Below, piece after piece: positions 9,363 to 19,162 of a stretch of 64,000 bases of DNA; the first letter of the stretch is position 1; every line of letters starts with the position of its first letter. Source of the DNA: Streptomyces sp. NBC_01353 (lineage in GTDB: Bacteria > Actinomycetota > Actinomycetes > Streptomycetales > Streptomycetaceae); contig NZ_CP108352.1 in assembly GCF_036237275.1 (NCBI RefSeq), forward strand, positions 372,001 to 436,000, written 5' to 3'. The notes under the pieces are model-generated. The model saw only the letters and a program-made list of their open reading frames with translations, had not been told where the DNA came from and searched no databases. Made by a program: the position numbers and the translations under genes.

Positions 9363-9610
9363 TAAATGATCTCAGAGCCGGTGTGCACGTGGCTGTTCGC
9401 TGTGCGGCCCGCCCGCCTATCTGGCGGGGGTCAGGTTGTGCAGGCGCGCGATGCCATGCATCGCGTGGTGCATGCCGTCGCCTTTGAGGCGGCAGTCGCG
9501 GAGACCTGCTTGTGGGAGTTGTTGGTCGTTACGGCTGCCGGGCAGGTGAACGCCTCCTCGCCGCGCAAGAGCAGATGGCGCACATCCGTGATGTGGGACG
9601 GCCCTTGGGC

Positions 9611-10915
9611 TCAGGACGATGGCCCACCCGATCCCGCGCCCCTCTGGTAGATGTCCGGAATGCCGTCCGCATCGTCGTCCCGGTCCTCCTCATCCCACAG
9701 TCGCTGGTACACGCGGTTGCGCCGGCGCAGCAGCGCCGCGGCAAGGACCGCGGCAGCAAGGGAGCCGATGAGGACCGCGGCCTTGATGTGCTCGGCCTCG
9801 GTCGCGTTCGGGAAGGCCAGCTCGCCGATCAGGAGCGCGACCGTGAAGCCGATCCCCGCCAGGGCGGCCAGCCCGAGGACGTCGGCCCAGGCCAGGTCGG
9901 GGTTGAGCACCGCCCTGGTGAAGCGGGCGGCCAGGTAGGTGCCGAGGAAGATGCCGAGAATCTTGCCTGCGACAAGGCCGATGACGACACCCAGGGGTTC
10001 GGGGTCGGTGAATACGTGACCGAGGGCGCTGCCGGAGATGCTGACGCCGGCGGCGAACAGCGCGAACAGGGGGACCGCGACACCGGCGGAGAAGGGGTGC
10101 ACCAGGTGCGAGACCCGGACGCCCGGGGGTGCTTTCTCCCCTTCGTCGCGCGTCGTGCGCAGGATCAGACCCATCGCGACACCGGCGACGGTTGCATGGA
10201 CCCCGGAGTTGTACATCAGCGCCCAGGTCGTGATGCCCAGCGGCACGTACCACCACCAGCCGCGCACCCGGAAGCGCTGGAGGGCGTAGAAGAGGACGAG
10301 CCCGGCGATCGCGCCACCCAGCGCCCAGAAGTTGAGGTCGGAGGTGAAGAAGATCGCGATGATCAGGATGGCGCCGAGATCGTCGACGACGGCCAGCGTG
10401 AGCAGGAACGCCCGCAGCGCGGCAGGCAGATGGGTGCTGATGACGGCGAGGACCGCGAGAGCGAAGGCGATGTCCGTGGCCATCGGGACGGCCCAGCCGT
10501 CAAGACTTCCCCCTCCGGCCGTTGCGGTGGTCGCGTAGAGGGCGGCCGGTACCGCCATGCCGCAGACGGCGGCGATGACCGGCAGCGCGGCGGCGGCCGG
10601 TGTGCGCAGCTCGCCGACCACGAGCTCGCGCTTCAGCTCGATGCCGGCGATCAGGAAGAAGACCGCGAGCAGGCCGTCGGCGGTCCAGTGGCCGACCGAT
10701 AGATCCAGGCCGAGGGCGGGTAGCCCGAAGTGGAAGTCGCGGATATCCGCATACGACTCGCTCCACGGGCTGTTGGCCCAGACGAGCGCGACAACGGCGG
10801 CCACGAGGAGGACCAGGCCGCCGACCGTCTCCGTGCGCAGGGCCTCGGTGACGGCCTGCCGCTCGGGCCAGGGCAGTAGACCGAAGATCACCTTGCGGGG
10901 GTGTGGCTGCGTCAT
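9611..10915 (-). CDS. nhaA: Na+/H+ antiporter NhaA
   Basis: An NhaA-type electrogenic sodium/proton antiporter of 434 residues. Eleven or twelve membrane segments are visible. The active-site region is intact: MATDIAFALAVLAV (about 146-159) and LLTLAVVDDLGAILI with the paired aspartates at 178-179, plus GIELKRELVVGELR near 91-103. The start MTQPHPRK at 10915 is preferred to an upstream ATG at 10987 that would add 24 proline- and arginine-rich residues. The charged C-terminal tail (WDEEDRDDDADGIPD) is outside the usual core. Single gene; it exports Na+ in exchange for protons. Confidence 0.93.
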   Translation of the reverse strand: MTQPHPRKVIFGLLPWPERQAVTEALRTETVGGLVLLVAAVVALVWANSPWSESYADIRDFHFGLPALGLDLSVGHWTADGLLAVFFLIAGIELKRELVVGELRTPAAAALPVIAAVCGMAVPAALYATTATAGGGSLDGWAVPMATDIAFALAVLAVISTHLPAALRAFLLTLAVVDDLGAILIIAIFFTSDLNFWALGGAIAGLVLFYALQRFRVRGWWWYVPLGITTWALMYNSGVHATVAGVAMGLILRTTRDEGEKAPPGVRVSHLVHPFSAGVAVPLFALFAAGVSISGSALGHVFTDPEPLGVVIGLVAGKILGIFLGTYLAARFTRAVLNPDLAWADVLGLAALAGIGFTVALLIGELAFPNATEAEHIKAAVLIGSLAAAVLAAALLRRRNRVYQRLWDEEDRDDDADGIPDIYQRGAGSGGPSS

Positions 10916-11251
10916 GGGGGCGGGCCTCCGGGGCATGTCGGCAGATGGGCGCACAGGCCCTCGGACGCCGATCAGACTTCCCGGCACACCAGCGTCGTAC
11001 CTTGACGCGTTCTTTACACCCTAGTGGTCTGCCGGTGGTCTCACCAAGGGGCTTCTCACCTGCCGAAATGCGGTGGGAAGGTTCGCACTGGTCAAGGCAC
11101 CGTCAAGGCGCGAGGCAGGGTTGTCGGACGGTGGTCCTCACCCGTTCCTGGTCTTCGTCCTCCTTGGTGTGCGGGCCTGCTTCGCGGTTCCGTACGGAGG
11201 CGATGAAAGACCCTTCGCCCGCTCCTTGTTCTCTCCCCCTCCGTCAGTGCG

Positions 11252-14112
11252 TCAGTGCCCCGGCTCATGTCCGTGAGCAGGCTGCGACACGTGCCGGCCG
11301 GCGGGGCGGGCGAGCAGGTGGCGTGGGTCCGTCGCGCGCGTGATCGCCGTCTCGACGGCTGTGATGCGGTCGGCGAGCAGGCCGAGGGCGGCGACCGCAC
11401 GGGTCAGCGGGTCGTCTCCGGAGCCACCGAGTGCCCGGGTGCGCGTGTACGCGGCGCCAACGGCGGCCCAGCGGGCGGCCTGCACCGCCGTGAGGGTGCC
11501 CCGGAGTGTCGCGAGCTTGAGGAGGTTCGCCTCGGCTTCGGTGATGAGCGTGTGGGCCTCGGCCGTGTAGTGGTCGTCGATGACGGCGGCGAGCTCGGTG
11601 TCGTTCATGGCGGGCGAGATGCGGGCCGCGATCCGGTTCATGTTGCGGTAGGAGCCCTGGAGCCGGAAGGGCGGTTCGGTTCGTGCGTCGTCGGACTGCG
11701 AGGCGGAGGCGATATAGGCAGCGTTGACCGCGAGGACGGTTGCGCGGGCGGTCAGCAGATGGCGCAGGACGGCGAGGACGCTGTCCAGTTCGGCAGGGGC
11801 GTAGGGGTGGGTGAGCCGCTCGCGGCGCGCGGTCGGGTCGTCGCCCGCCAGCCGGATCAGGATCTCCAGGTCGGCCCGGTCGCGGCCGCCGAGCGGGGCG
11901 AGGACCGGGTGGGAGGTGAGGGCGTTCTCGATGAAGCTCAGCGCGAAGGCGTCGTCCTTGCCGGTCAGTACATCGCCGAGGTTCCACACGTCGGCCCGGT
12001 TGGCGAGCATGTCCGGGACGCGGAAGAGCTGTCCTGACTCGGTGTAGGGGTTGCCGGCCATGCAGACGGCGAAGCGTTTGCCTCGCAGTTCGTGGCCGTT
12101 CAGGGTCCGGGTGGCGTCGCACAGGGGGATGAACTTCTGCAGGAACTCCGGCGACGTGTGCTGGATGTCGTCGACGTACAGCAGGACGTTGTTGCCCGCC
12201 GACAGGGCGAAGGCGATCTTCTCCAGTTCCCGGCGGGCGGCGGCATTGGGTGCTTCAAAGCGGGGTCGAGGGAGGTCGTGTTCTGGCCGAGGGCAGGGCC
12301 GTCGACCTTGACGAGGAGCAGGCCGAGGCGGTCGGCGACGTACTCGATCAGCGTGGTCTTGCCGTAGCCGGGCGGGGAGAGGAGCAGCAGCAGGCTGTGG
12401 GAGTCGGTCCGCTTGGCGTCTCCTTGCGCGCCGATCTGCTTGGCGAGGTTGTCGCCGATCAGGGGCAGGTAGACGTCGTCGACGAGGCGGTTGCGGACGA
12501 AGGACGACATGACCCGGGGCCGGTACTCGGCCACCCGCAGCCGTGTGCGCTCGGCCGTGACGAGTTCCGCGCGGTGCTGCTGGTAGGCGCGGAAGGCGGG
12601 TACGTCGTGGTCGGCGAAGGCTCGTGTCCTGGAGAGGAACTCGTCCAGTTGCAGTCTCAGCGCGCGTCCCTCGACGCGGCGGTGTGTGCCGAGGAGTCCG
12701 GTGACCGTGGCGGTGGTCGGGGCGCCCAATTCGTAGCGTTCGAGTTCCGGGCTGAGTTCGACGGCGACGGCCTCGGCGAGTACGCCGTCGTCGGGCTGCT
12801 CCCCGGACGCCGACGCGTAGGCGGTGAGCCATGCTTCGACGAGTTGTCGCCGTGCGTCCGGCTTGGTGAGAGCGGCGAGGGCGTCGTCGTACGCGGCGGT
12901 GCCTATGGTGCGGCGGAACTTGTCCAGGAGCGTGCGAGCCGCGTCGGAGACGGCGAAGCCCGGCGGACCGGACGCCAGCTCGTCGACGAGGTAGGCGGCG
13001 GCGGTGGCGTCGCCGATCTCCTCGGCCAGCTCCCGCCGGAGTCCGTCGACGGCTGACGCGGTGCCGAAGAGGTCACGGGCCTGGGTCAGGGAGATCGCGC
13101 GGTGGGTCCACTGGTCGCGGGCGTCGGCGGTGGTGGAGTGGGCCCAGAAGGCCTGGGCGGCCGCGCGCGCCGCGGCTGGGTACCGTAGCAGTCCGGCGCT
13201 CTCGTGCAGCCCGAGCACCGTTTCCAGGATGGCCGCCGCGTCGTGGTCGTGGACGCCGCGCTCGTAGCCCTCGTCGTAGGCGGCCTCGGCCGCCCGGCGC
13301 GCAAGTGCGCCGAGGTCCGCGCCGGCCAGGCTGTCGGCGCCGTGCTCGGCCAGCAGGCGTGCCGCCAGGTGCTCGGAGCGGTAGACCTCCGGTGACGGAG
13401 CGGTAGACCTCCGGTGGCCGAACTCGCCCTGCTCGGCCAGGCCGTCACCGGTGCACTGGCCCCCGCCGGCCGTAGAGACGAAGATGCGGTCGTCGAGCGA
13501 GATGTGAGGGTGCCTGCCCAGCACGTGGTTGTCTCGGGTCGTCTCCACCCAGTCGACGTCGTGCGAGGGAGGGAAGACGTGGTCGCGCTCGCCCTGGGCA
13601 TCGAGGAACATCGTCTCGCCGGATGGTCCGATCGACCAGCGCAGGACGCGGAGGTCGTCGGCCTGCTCCCCCGTTTGGAATACCGCGAGCAGTCGGTCCT
13701 CCACACGGCGCAGCCGTAGCAGATGGGCGCCCCGGAAGTAGCGGTGCAGCGCGGTGAATTCCCGTATGAAGTCGGGGTTGTCCAGCAGTCCGGGCACGGC
13801 GCTCTCGGGCAGCGCATTCAGGTCGCTGTCGTACAGCGCGAAGACATCGAGGACCGAGGTCTCAGCCCGCCCCACGGACGATGTGTGGCGGCCGAAGAGC
13901 AGGACGTCGTCAGCGACGGCAACGATGTCCCGGGGCAGGCAGTTGTGGTCGGTGCGGATGCGGTGGGTGCCGGTGAGGGCGAGCTCTCCGGAGCCGAACT
14001 CGGCGGTGCGGGCCTTGTTGAGGGCCGCGGCGCGCCGGGTCAACTCGGTCGCCTGCGCGGTGAGTCGGTCGCGCAGCACGGCGTACGTGTCCTGGTCGAT
14101 CCGGGTGCTCAT
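11252..14112 (-). pseudogene. DUF3686-type 'DNA repair ATPase' with large internal deletion and frameshift
   Basis: The N-terminus (RAAALNKARTAEFGSGELAL through HISLDDRIFVSTAGG) and the C-terminal AAA+ module (LLSPPGYGKTTLIEY Walker A; NVLLYVDDIQH Walker B; RFAVCMAGNPYTESGQLF) match the big DUF3686 ATPases that accompany flotillins. From memory those are about 1,600 residues; here only about 950 remain. The middle is missing: the text jumps from STAGG at about 13,470 to PSPEVYRSEHLAARLL at about 13,390. The junction contains a 22-bp tandem duplication and a short inverted piece. A further frameshift lies at 12256-12260 between SLDPA and FEAPNAAARRELEKI. Not expected to function. Last gene of the flotillin operon. 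Confidence 0.78.
13375..13416. repeat. 22-bp tandem duplication at the ATPase deletion junction
   Basis: GGAGCGGTAGACCTCCGGTG occurs at 13375-13394 and again at 13397-13416, a direct repeat with a 22-bp period. It encodes the EVYRSE segment twice in different frames. It marks the right-hand breakpoint of the deletion inside the ATPase gene and looks like a replication-slippage or end-joining scar. Confidence 0.85.
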
Positions 14113-14207
14113 GCCGTTCCACTCCCTAGTACCGTTTCAACTGAGGTCCGGTGCCGGCATTCCCCCGTACCCGGCACCGGACCTCTCCGACCGCTCCCCC
14201 GGGACGG

Positions 14208-16229
14208 TCAGCTCTTGGACGCGCCGTTCAGCGCGCTGGGCCCGGTCGGAACCAGGTCCTCGCCCTGTGCTCCCGCGTCGAGCACGCCGGACTTCATAAC
14301 CTTCGCAAGAAGCGCGGACACGCTGAGGTTCTGCACGTCGGCACTGGACAGGGAGCCGAGCACCTTGGTCAGGTCCTCCGTGAAGGAGGCCTCGCCGTTC
14401 AACCAGGGGCCGGCGAGCGTCTGCGCGGTCTGCGAGTGCTCCATGAAGCCATCCACGGACTTGCCGAGCGCAATCGACTGGACCAGTCGGTCGAGGAACA
14501 CCGACTCGCCGCCGACAATGTTGATGTCGGCGTGCTCCAGGCCGGTGGCGAGGACCGTGGCCTGCGCCTCTGCGACCTGGCGCTGCACTTCGAGCCCGGC
14601 GAGCCGAATGTCCTTCTCGGCCTCCAGGCGCAGCCGGTACTCCTCGTGGGTACGGGACGCCTCGTCAAGCGCGGCCATCGCGGCTGCCTTCTCGGTCAGA
14701 CCGGCCGCTTCGGCCTTGAGCTTCTCGCCGATCGCAGTCGCCTCTGCCAGCGCCTTCTCACGGGTACCGATCGCCTCGGCGCGCAGCCGTGCCTCGGTGG
14801 CCTCGGCCTCGGCGCGGCCGGCCTTCTCGATCGCGTCCGCTTCCTTCTCCCGTACCTGCACCGCCGCGAGGCCTTCGGCCGCGGCCTCGGCCTGGACACC
14901 CTCAGCGAGGCGGATCTTGGCGCGGGCGTCCATGTCGGCGGCCTTGTTGCGGGCCTCTGCAAGGGTGAGTTCCTCGGCTGCACGGTGGACCGCGGCCTGC
15001 TCAGCGGCCTCGGCGGCCTTGATGTCCTTGACCAGCTTCTCCTGCGCCTGCGCTTCCGCGGCAATGATGATCGCCTCGCGCTCGCGCTCGGCCTCCTCGA
15101 CCGCGCGCAGCCGCTTGATGGACTCCTCCTGCTCGGCGACCGTGCGGTCCACCGCGACCCGCTCACGGATCACCTCGGCGATGTCGCGGCGCTCGGCCTC
15201 GACCTCCTTTTCGGCGGAGATGCGGGTGAGTTCGGTCTCCCGGTCGCGGGCGATGACCTCGAGCATCCGCTCCTTCTCGATCCGCTCGTTCTCGACGGCG
15301 ATGACCCGCTCGCGGTTCTTCTGTGCGACGGCGACCTCGCGGGCCTGGTTCTCGCGCTGAATGCCGAGCTGCTCCTCGGTCTTGAGGAAGGCGCTCTGCG
15401 CCCGCAGCCGCTCCTCCTCGACGACCCGGGCGGTCTCGGCCTCTTCCCGGGCCCGTACGGTGTCGATCTCCCGCTGCTGCTTGATCTCGGCATCCGCCTG
15501 GCGGCGTTCCAGCTCCAGGATGGCCTCGCGAGCGTCGACGTTCTGTCGGGTGATCTCCTTCTGCTCGTGCTGGCGGAACTCGTTGGTACGGACGTTCTCG
15601 ACAGCTGTCAGTTCGGTGATCTTCCGGATGCCCTGGGCGTCCAGGATGTTGCCGGGGTCGAGATGGGAGAGCGGAGTCTGCTCCAGGTAGTCGATGGCGG
15701 CATCCTCCAGGCTGTAGCCGTTGAGGTCGATGCCGATGATCTCGATGATCCGGAACCGCAGCTCCTCGCGCTTGGTGTACAGATCGGTGAAGTCGAGCTG
15801 CTTGCCGACGGTCTTGAGCGCCTCGGAGAACTTGGCGTTGAACAGCTCCTGCAGAGTTTCCTTGTCGCTGGCCCGTGCGGTGCCGATCGCCTGGGCGACC
15901 TTGATGACGTCCTCGACGGTCTTGTTGACCCGCACGAAGAACGAGATCCGGATGTCGGCTCGGATGTTGTCCCGGCAGATCAGCCCGTCTCGGCCGGTCC
16001 GGGAGATCTCGATCGTCTTCACCGAGATGTCCATGACCTCGGCCTTGTGGAGCACGGGCAGGACGACCTGCCCGGTGAAGGTGACGTCGACCTTGCGCAT
16101 CTTGGAGACGATGAGCGCCTTGCCCTGCTCCACCTTGCGGAACAGCCGGCTGAGCACGAAGAGGAGAGCGAGGGCGGCGAGCAGGGCAACGGCGACGAGC
16201 ACGCCGATGCCCACGGTGATGGCATCCAT
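14208..16229 (-). CDS. Flotillin/SPFH (band 7) membrane protein
   Basis: A 673-residue flotillin of the YqiK/FloT type. Residues 7-30 form one membrane anchor; 32-220 form the SPFH/band-7 domain (VEQGKALIVSKMRKVDVTF, DNIRADIRISFFVRVN); about 220-520 is a long, heptad-rich, Glu/Ala/Arg coiled coil; the C-terminus has the flotillin assembly region (GLEHADINIVGGESVFLDRL). Flotillins oligomerise into membrane microdomains. The gene is intact and lies between a broken membrane/OB-fold partner upstream and the broken DUF3686 ATPase 95 bp downstream, the usual gene order of this system. It is now probably an orphan. Confidence 0.92.
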   Translation of the reverse strand: MDAITVGIGVLVAVALLAALALLFVLSRLFRKVEQGKALIVSKMRKVDVTFTGQVVLPVLHKAEVMDISVKTIEISRTGRDGLICRDNIRADIRISFFVRVNKTVEDVIKVAQAIGTARASDKETLQELFNAKFSEALKTVGKQLDFTDLYTKREELRFRIIEIIGIDLNGYSLEDAAIDYLEQTPLSHLDPGNILDAQGIRKITELTAVENVRTNEFRQHEQKEITRQNVDAREAILELERRQADAEIKQQREIDTVRAREEAETARVVEEERLRAQSAFLKTEEQLGIQRENQAREVAVAQKNRERVIAVENERIEKERMLEVIARDRETELTRISAEKEVEAERRDIAEVIRERVAVDRTVAEQEESIKRLRAVEEAEREREAIIIAAEAQAQEKLVKDIKAAEAAEQAAVHRAAEELTLAEARNKAADMDARAKIRLAEGVQAEAAAEGLAAVQVREKEADAIEKAGRAEAEATEARLRAEAIGTREKALAEATAIGEKLKAEAAGLTEKAAAMAALDEASRTHEEYRLRLEAEKDIRLAGLEVQRQVAEAQATVLATGLEHADINIVGGESVFLDRLVQSIALGKSVDGFMEHSQTAQTLAGPWLNGEASFTEDLTKVLGSLSSADVQNLSVSALLAKVMKSGVLDAGAQGEDLVPTGPSALNGASKS

Positions 16230-16335
16230 GAGAATCCCCGAGTCGGTCGAAGAATGAAGGCACGCAGAATCAGGTGGCGATGCGGGGGGGGAGCGCGGTG
16301 TCGTGGGGCGCGCCCCGGAAACGCGCCGGTGTCAT

Positions 16336-16854
16336 CTACGAGTGGTGCAGTGCGGTGCTGCCGAGCGCCCGAAGGGCCATTGCCGTGCGGCGGGCCTGGA
16401 CGACGGCGGTGGAGCCGTCCCCTGCGGCGATCTACGCCTGGCCGAGGTCCGTGTCCATCCGCTTGCCGCGGAAGGTGATTGTCTGGCCGACGAAGTCCTG
16501 TCGGGACGGCCCGGGTTCGTCGGGGAAGAGCTTCGGCCGCGGCCTCGTTGCAAGGCGTCGGATCACCCGCCGGGAGACGACGGGGGCAACGCGCAGCGTG
16601 CCGGTCGGGAGCAGCGATGACCCGGTGGCGGACCGGCCGGCCCGGTCCACGAGTACGGGGCTGGTGAGACTCAGGAACCAGCTGGCCGCAACGGACACCG
16701 AGGCCGTCACTGAAACAGGCCTCGAGCCCAGGTGCAGGGCAAGGGGATCCCCCGCGGCAGTCAGGTCACCCATCGTGCTCCCCCCTCGGCGCTCACGGCA
16801 CGCTGCTTCCCGCCTCCGGCATCCCACCGGTGACGTGCCCCCTGGCAGCCCCAT
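16336..16854 (-). pseudogene. YqiJ-like membrane/OB-fold partner of flotillin, degraded
   Basis: Directly upstream of the flotillin, a minus-strand frame contains TASVSVAASWFLSLTSPVLV (possible rest of a membrane helix), then the OB-fold-like DFVGQTITFRGKRMDTDLGQ. A TAG at 16432-16434 interrupts it; the same frame continues IAAGDGSTAVVQARRTAMAL and stops at 16336. The DxGQAE-(I/V)AA-DGSTAVVQ pattern matches, from memory, the C-terminal OB domain of YqiJ-type flotillin partners, with GAG changed to TAG. The membrane part is mostly gone. Family call is moderate; the break is seen directly. Confidence 0.55.
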
Positions 16855-16960
16855 GGTGACAGGACGTCTTGGTTGCTCGCATTGCCGTAACCCGGCAGTC
16901 TTTACGCGTTCTTAATGCCGATCGCCACCCCTGGGTGGTGGCGCGCCGACGCCGGCCCTG

Positions 16961-16980
16961 GCCTCCCCCGTCGGGGAGGC
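16961..16980. promoter_or_regulatory. Perfect 8-bp hairpin upstream of the PucR regulator
   Basis: GCCTCCCC (16961-16968) and GGGGAGGC (16973-16980) pair with a 4-base loop, 31 bp before the start codon at 17012. It could be a leader hairpin or operator in the divergent region between the flotillin locus and the regulator. Confidence 0.4.
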
Positions 16981-17011
16981 CTCGGCCTACATTTCAGGAG
17001 CGGGGAGAGGG

Positions 17012-18073
17012 ATGACGGAGCGGGACATACCCGAGGAGCATCTGGACGGATACGCCCGGATACTGACGGATGCCTGCGCGACCGGCCGGAGGCTGACACG
17101 CGACGAACTGGACGCGCTGCGTCTGCGGGGTGAGCGGGCCGCCGAAGCCGGGCTCGGCATGCGTGCGTTGGTCAGGGCTCACCTCTCCGCCGCCCAGGAT
17201 GTGTGGGAGGGGCTGCCGCCGGCCGCCGCCGGCCACCTCCTCTCGGTCGTTGAATGGGCCGTGGACGCGTTCGCCGAGGGGCACGAGCGGGCACAGCGAC
17301 TGGCGATACGTCAGGAAGAGGCGTTCAGGCGGGAGTTCATCGACGACCTGCTCCACGGACGGAGCGACCTTGGGCGCCTTGCCGAGCGCGCCGAGCGCTT
17401 CGGCCTGCTGCTCGCCCGCGCCCACGCCGTGGCAGTGGCGCAGGGCAGGGAGCCGTACGACGACGGTTACCCCGTCACGCGACATGTCGAGTCGTCCCTC
17501 GTGGCCCGGTTCGGACACCGCCGTATCCTGCTCACCACGAAGGACGGACGGCTGATCTGCATCGCACCGGCCGACGAGCCCGATGTGCTGGCCTTCTTCG
17601 CGAAGCAGGCGTATGCGGCGACCGACGGCGGCCAAGTGGCCATCGGCCGCCCCCACTCCGGCCCCGGCGGCGTCGTCCACTCCTACGAGGAGGCCCTCAA
17701 CGCCCTCGACCTGGCCGCCCGAATGGACCTCAACGAGCCGGTCCTGCACGCCGCCGACCTCCTCGTCTACCCGGTCCTCACACGCGACCGGCAGGCCATG
17801 GCCGACCTGGTCGTCAGCGTCCTCGGCCCGCTCCAAGAGGCGCGCGGTGGCACCAAGCCGCTCATCGACACCCTCGCCGCGTACTTCGACACCGGCTGCG
17901 TAGCCGCCCAGGCGGCGAGGCGGCTGAGTTTGAGTGTCCGGGCGGTCACCTACCGGCTCGAGCGTATCCACCGTCTGACCGGCTCCGACCCCGGCGACCC
18001 CGTCCACCGCTACACCCTCCAGACGGCGGTGATCGGTGCCCGCCTGCTGGGCTGGCCCGACCAGGAACTCTGA
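17012..18073 (+). CDS. PucR-type helix-turn-helix regulator
   Basis: A 353-residue regulator. The central part resembles the GGDEF-like region of CdaR/PucR proteins and the C-terminus (AYFDTGCVAAQAARRLSLSV, then RAVTYRLERIHRLTG) is the PucR helix-turn-helix. The N-terminal third is helical and probably senses a signal. The ATG is preceded by GGGGAGAGGG at good spacing. It is transcribed away from the broken flotillin operon, so it may once have regulated that locus; this is inference. Confidence 0.85.
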   Translation: MTERDIPEEHLDGYARILTDACATGRRLTRDELDALRLRGERAAEAGLGMRALVRAHLSAAQDVWEGLPPAAAGHLLSVVEWAVDAFAEGHERAQRLAIRQEEAFRREFIDDLLHGRSDLGRLAERAERFGLLLARAHAVAVAQGREPYDDGYPVTRHVESSLVARFGHRRILLTTKDGRLICIAPADEPDVLAFFAKQAYAATDGGQVAIGRPHSGPGGVVHSYEEALNALDLAARMDLNEPVLHAADLLVYPVLTRDRQAMADLVVSVLGPLQEARGGTKPLIDTLAAYFDTGCVAAQAARRLSLSVRAVTYRLERIHRLTGSDPGDPVHRYTLQTAVIGARLLGWPDQEL

Positions 18074-18139
18074 AGATGAGCGGCCCGTCGACGGGGGCGT
18101 ATCACATCGAGATCACGACGTCTGGCTCAGAGCGGTTCT

Positions 18140-18430
18140 CTGGTCGAGCAGTTCCGCCAGGCCGCCGCGAGTTGCTGCCACGACCACGCGGTCCTCGGCA
18201 TGTAGCTGGGCTTCGTGGTCCCGGCCCGCAACAGCTACCACCCGATCATCGCGTACATCGGTGTCCTGCCCGCACACCGCGGCAACGGCTACATCGACGA
18301 GATCCTCGCCGAGGGCACCCGCATCCTGGCCGCCGAGGGCGTCGACCGGATCAGGGCATCGACGGACCTCGGCAACGTCCCCATGGCGAAGTCCTTCGCC
18401 CGCGCCGGATACATCAACGAGGAATGTTGG
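18140..18430 (+). pseudogene. GNAT acetyltransferase remnant with in-frame TAG
   Basis: After a TAG at 18203-18205 the frame reads LGFVVPARNSYHPIIAYIGV, then LPAHRGNGYIDEILAEGTRI: strand 4 and the acetyl-CoA-binding R/Q-x-x-G-x-G/A loop of a GNAT, followed by the C-terminal helix and GYINEE. Upstream of the stop the same frame (LVEQFRQAAASCCHDHAVLG) is compatible with an earlier part. The N-terminal half is missing. Not functional. Confidence 0.55.
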
Positions 18431-18562
18431 TCAGAACCAGCAGCAGTTGTGCCGCGCCAGGACGGTGACATCGCCTGCTCTTCTTTCCCGCGAGGGCGGG
18501 ATCTTCGGGTCTCGCACGGCGACGGTCTCTGGTGGTGCACGCCATCGACAGAGTAGAGTGCG

Positions 18563-18577
18563 GCTTCATTATGAAGC
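18563..18577. promoter_or_regulatory. Palindrome overlapping the MarR start codon
   Basis: GCTTCATTATGAAGC is a perfect palindrome with 7-bp arms around one central T, and the ATG of the MarR gene lies inside its right arm. ATTATG...CATAAT nearby adds a second, looser symmetry. Its place and AT-rich core suggest an autoregulatory MarR operator that would also block translation start. Confidence 0.5.
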
Positions 18578-19140
18578 ACGTACATAATTCTGGTCTGGCC
18601 CGTGACCCTGATGGCTTCCTCTACGACCTTGGTGTTCGGGACTCCATGCAGGCGTTCGCGGCAGGCGGCGACACCCGCGCGCTGGAGACGGCCGCGGCTG
18701 TCCGGTCGGCCTCGCAGGCGGTCGACCGACTGCGTTCGCACGGTGCGGGGGGACGTGGGCTCAGCGCGGGAGCGCTCGATGTCCTCGCACGGCTGAGCAC
18801 CACGGGCGAGGGGCTGAGCATCGGCGAACTGGCCCGCGCGGCGGGGGTGAGTTCCCGCAATGTCACCGGCCTGGTCGACACGCTGGAACGTGACGGGCTG
18901 GTGCAGCGGGTCCAGGACCAGCGCGACCGCCGGTCGGTACGGGCCGAGATCACACCGGCAGGCCTCGAGTGGCTGGATGCGTTCAGGCAGCCGACACAAC
19001 GCGCCATGTCCGCCGTCTTCCAGGGCTTCACCGAAGACGAACTCGCCCGGTTCCGTGACCTGTGCCTGCGCGTGGTCGACAACCAGCAGCGCATCGAGCA
19101 GTACTTGAACGCGGCCCGGCCCGACCAGCCGGCTTCCTGA
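18571..19140 (+). CDS. MarR-family transcriptional regulator
   Basis: A 189-residue MarR protein. The winged helix-turn-helix spans about 70-140: LSIGELARAAGVSSRNVTGL, then VDTLERDGLVQRVQDQRDRR with the DxRxxR wing. Flanking helices (N-terminal VRSASQAVDRLR; C-terminal TEDELARFRDLCLRVV) form the dimer interface. The start at 18571 is inside a palindrome. The next gene (19163) encodes a SnoaL-like protein 22 bp downstream and is probably co-transcribed and possibly a target. Confidence 0.88.
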   Translation: MKHVHNSGLARDPDGFLYDLGVRDSMQAFAAGGDTRALETAAAVRSASQAVDRLRSHGAGGRGLSAGALDVLARLSTTGEGLSIGELARAAGVSSRNVTGLVDTLERDGLVQRVQDQRDRRSVRAEITPAGLEWLDAFRQPTQRAMSAVFQGFTEDELARFRDLCLRVVDNQQRIEQYLNAARPDQPAS

Positions 19141-19162
19141 ACCGACAACGACGGAGCACCGC

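Noticed and set aside
11252-14112. Programmed frameshift in the ATPase gene
   Set aside because: The break at 12256-12260 has no slippery site, and the gene also lacks its middle, so decay is the simpler reading.
14151-16478. 775-codon plus-strand frame opposite the flotillin
   Set aside because: Antisense shadow of a coiled-coil gene; leucine/glycine-rich text with no recognisable domain.
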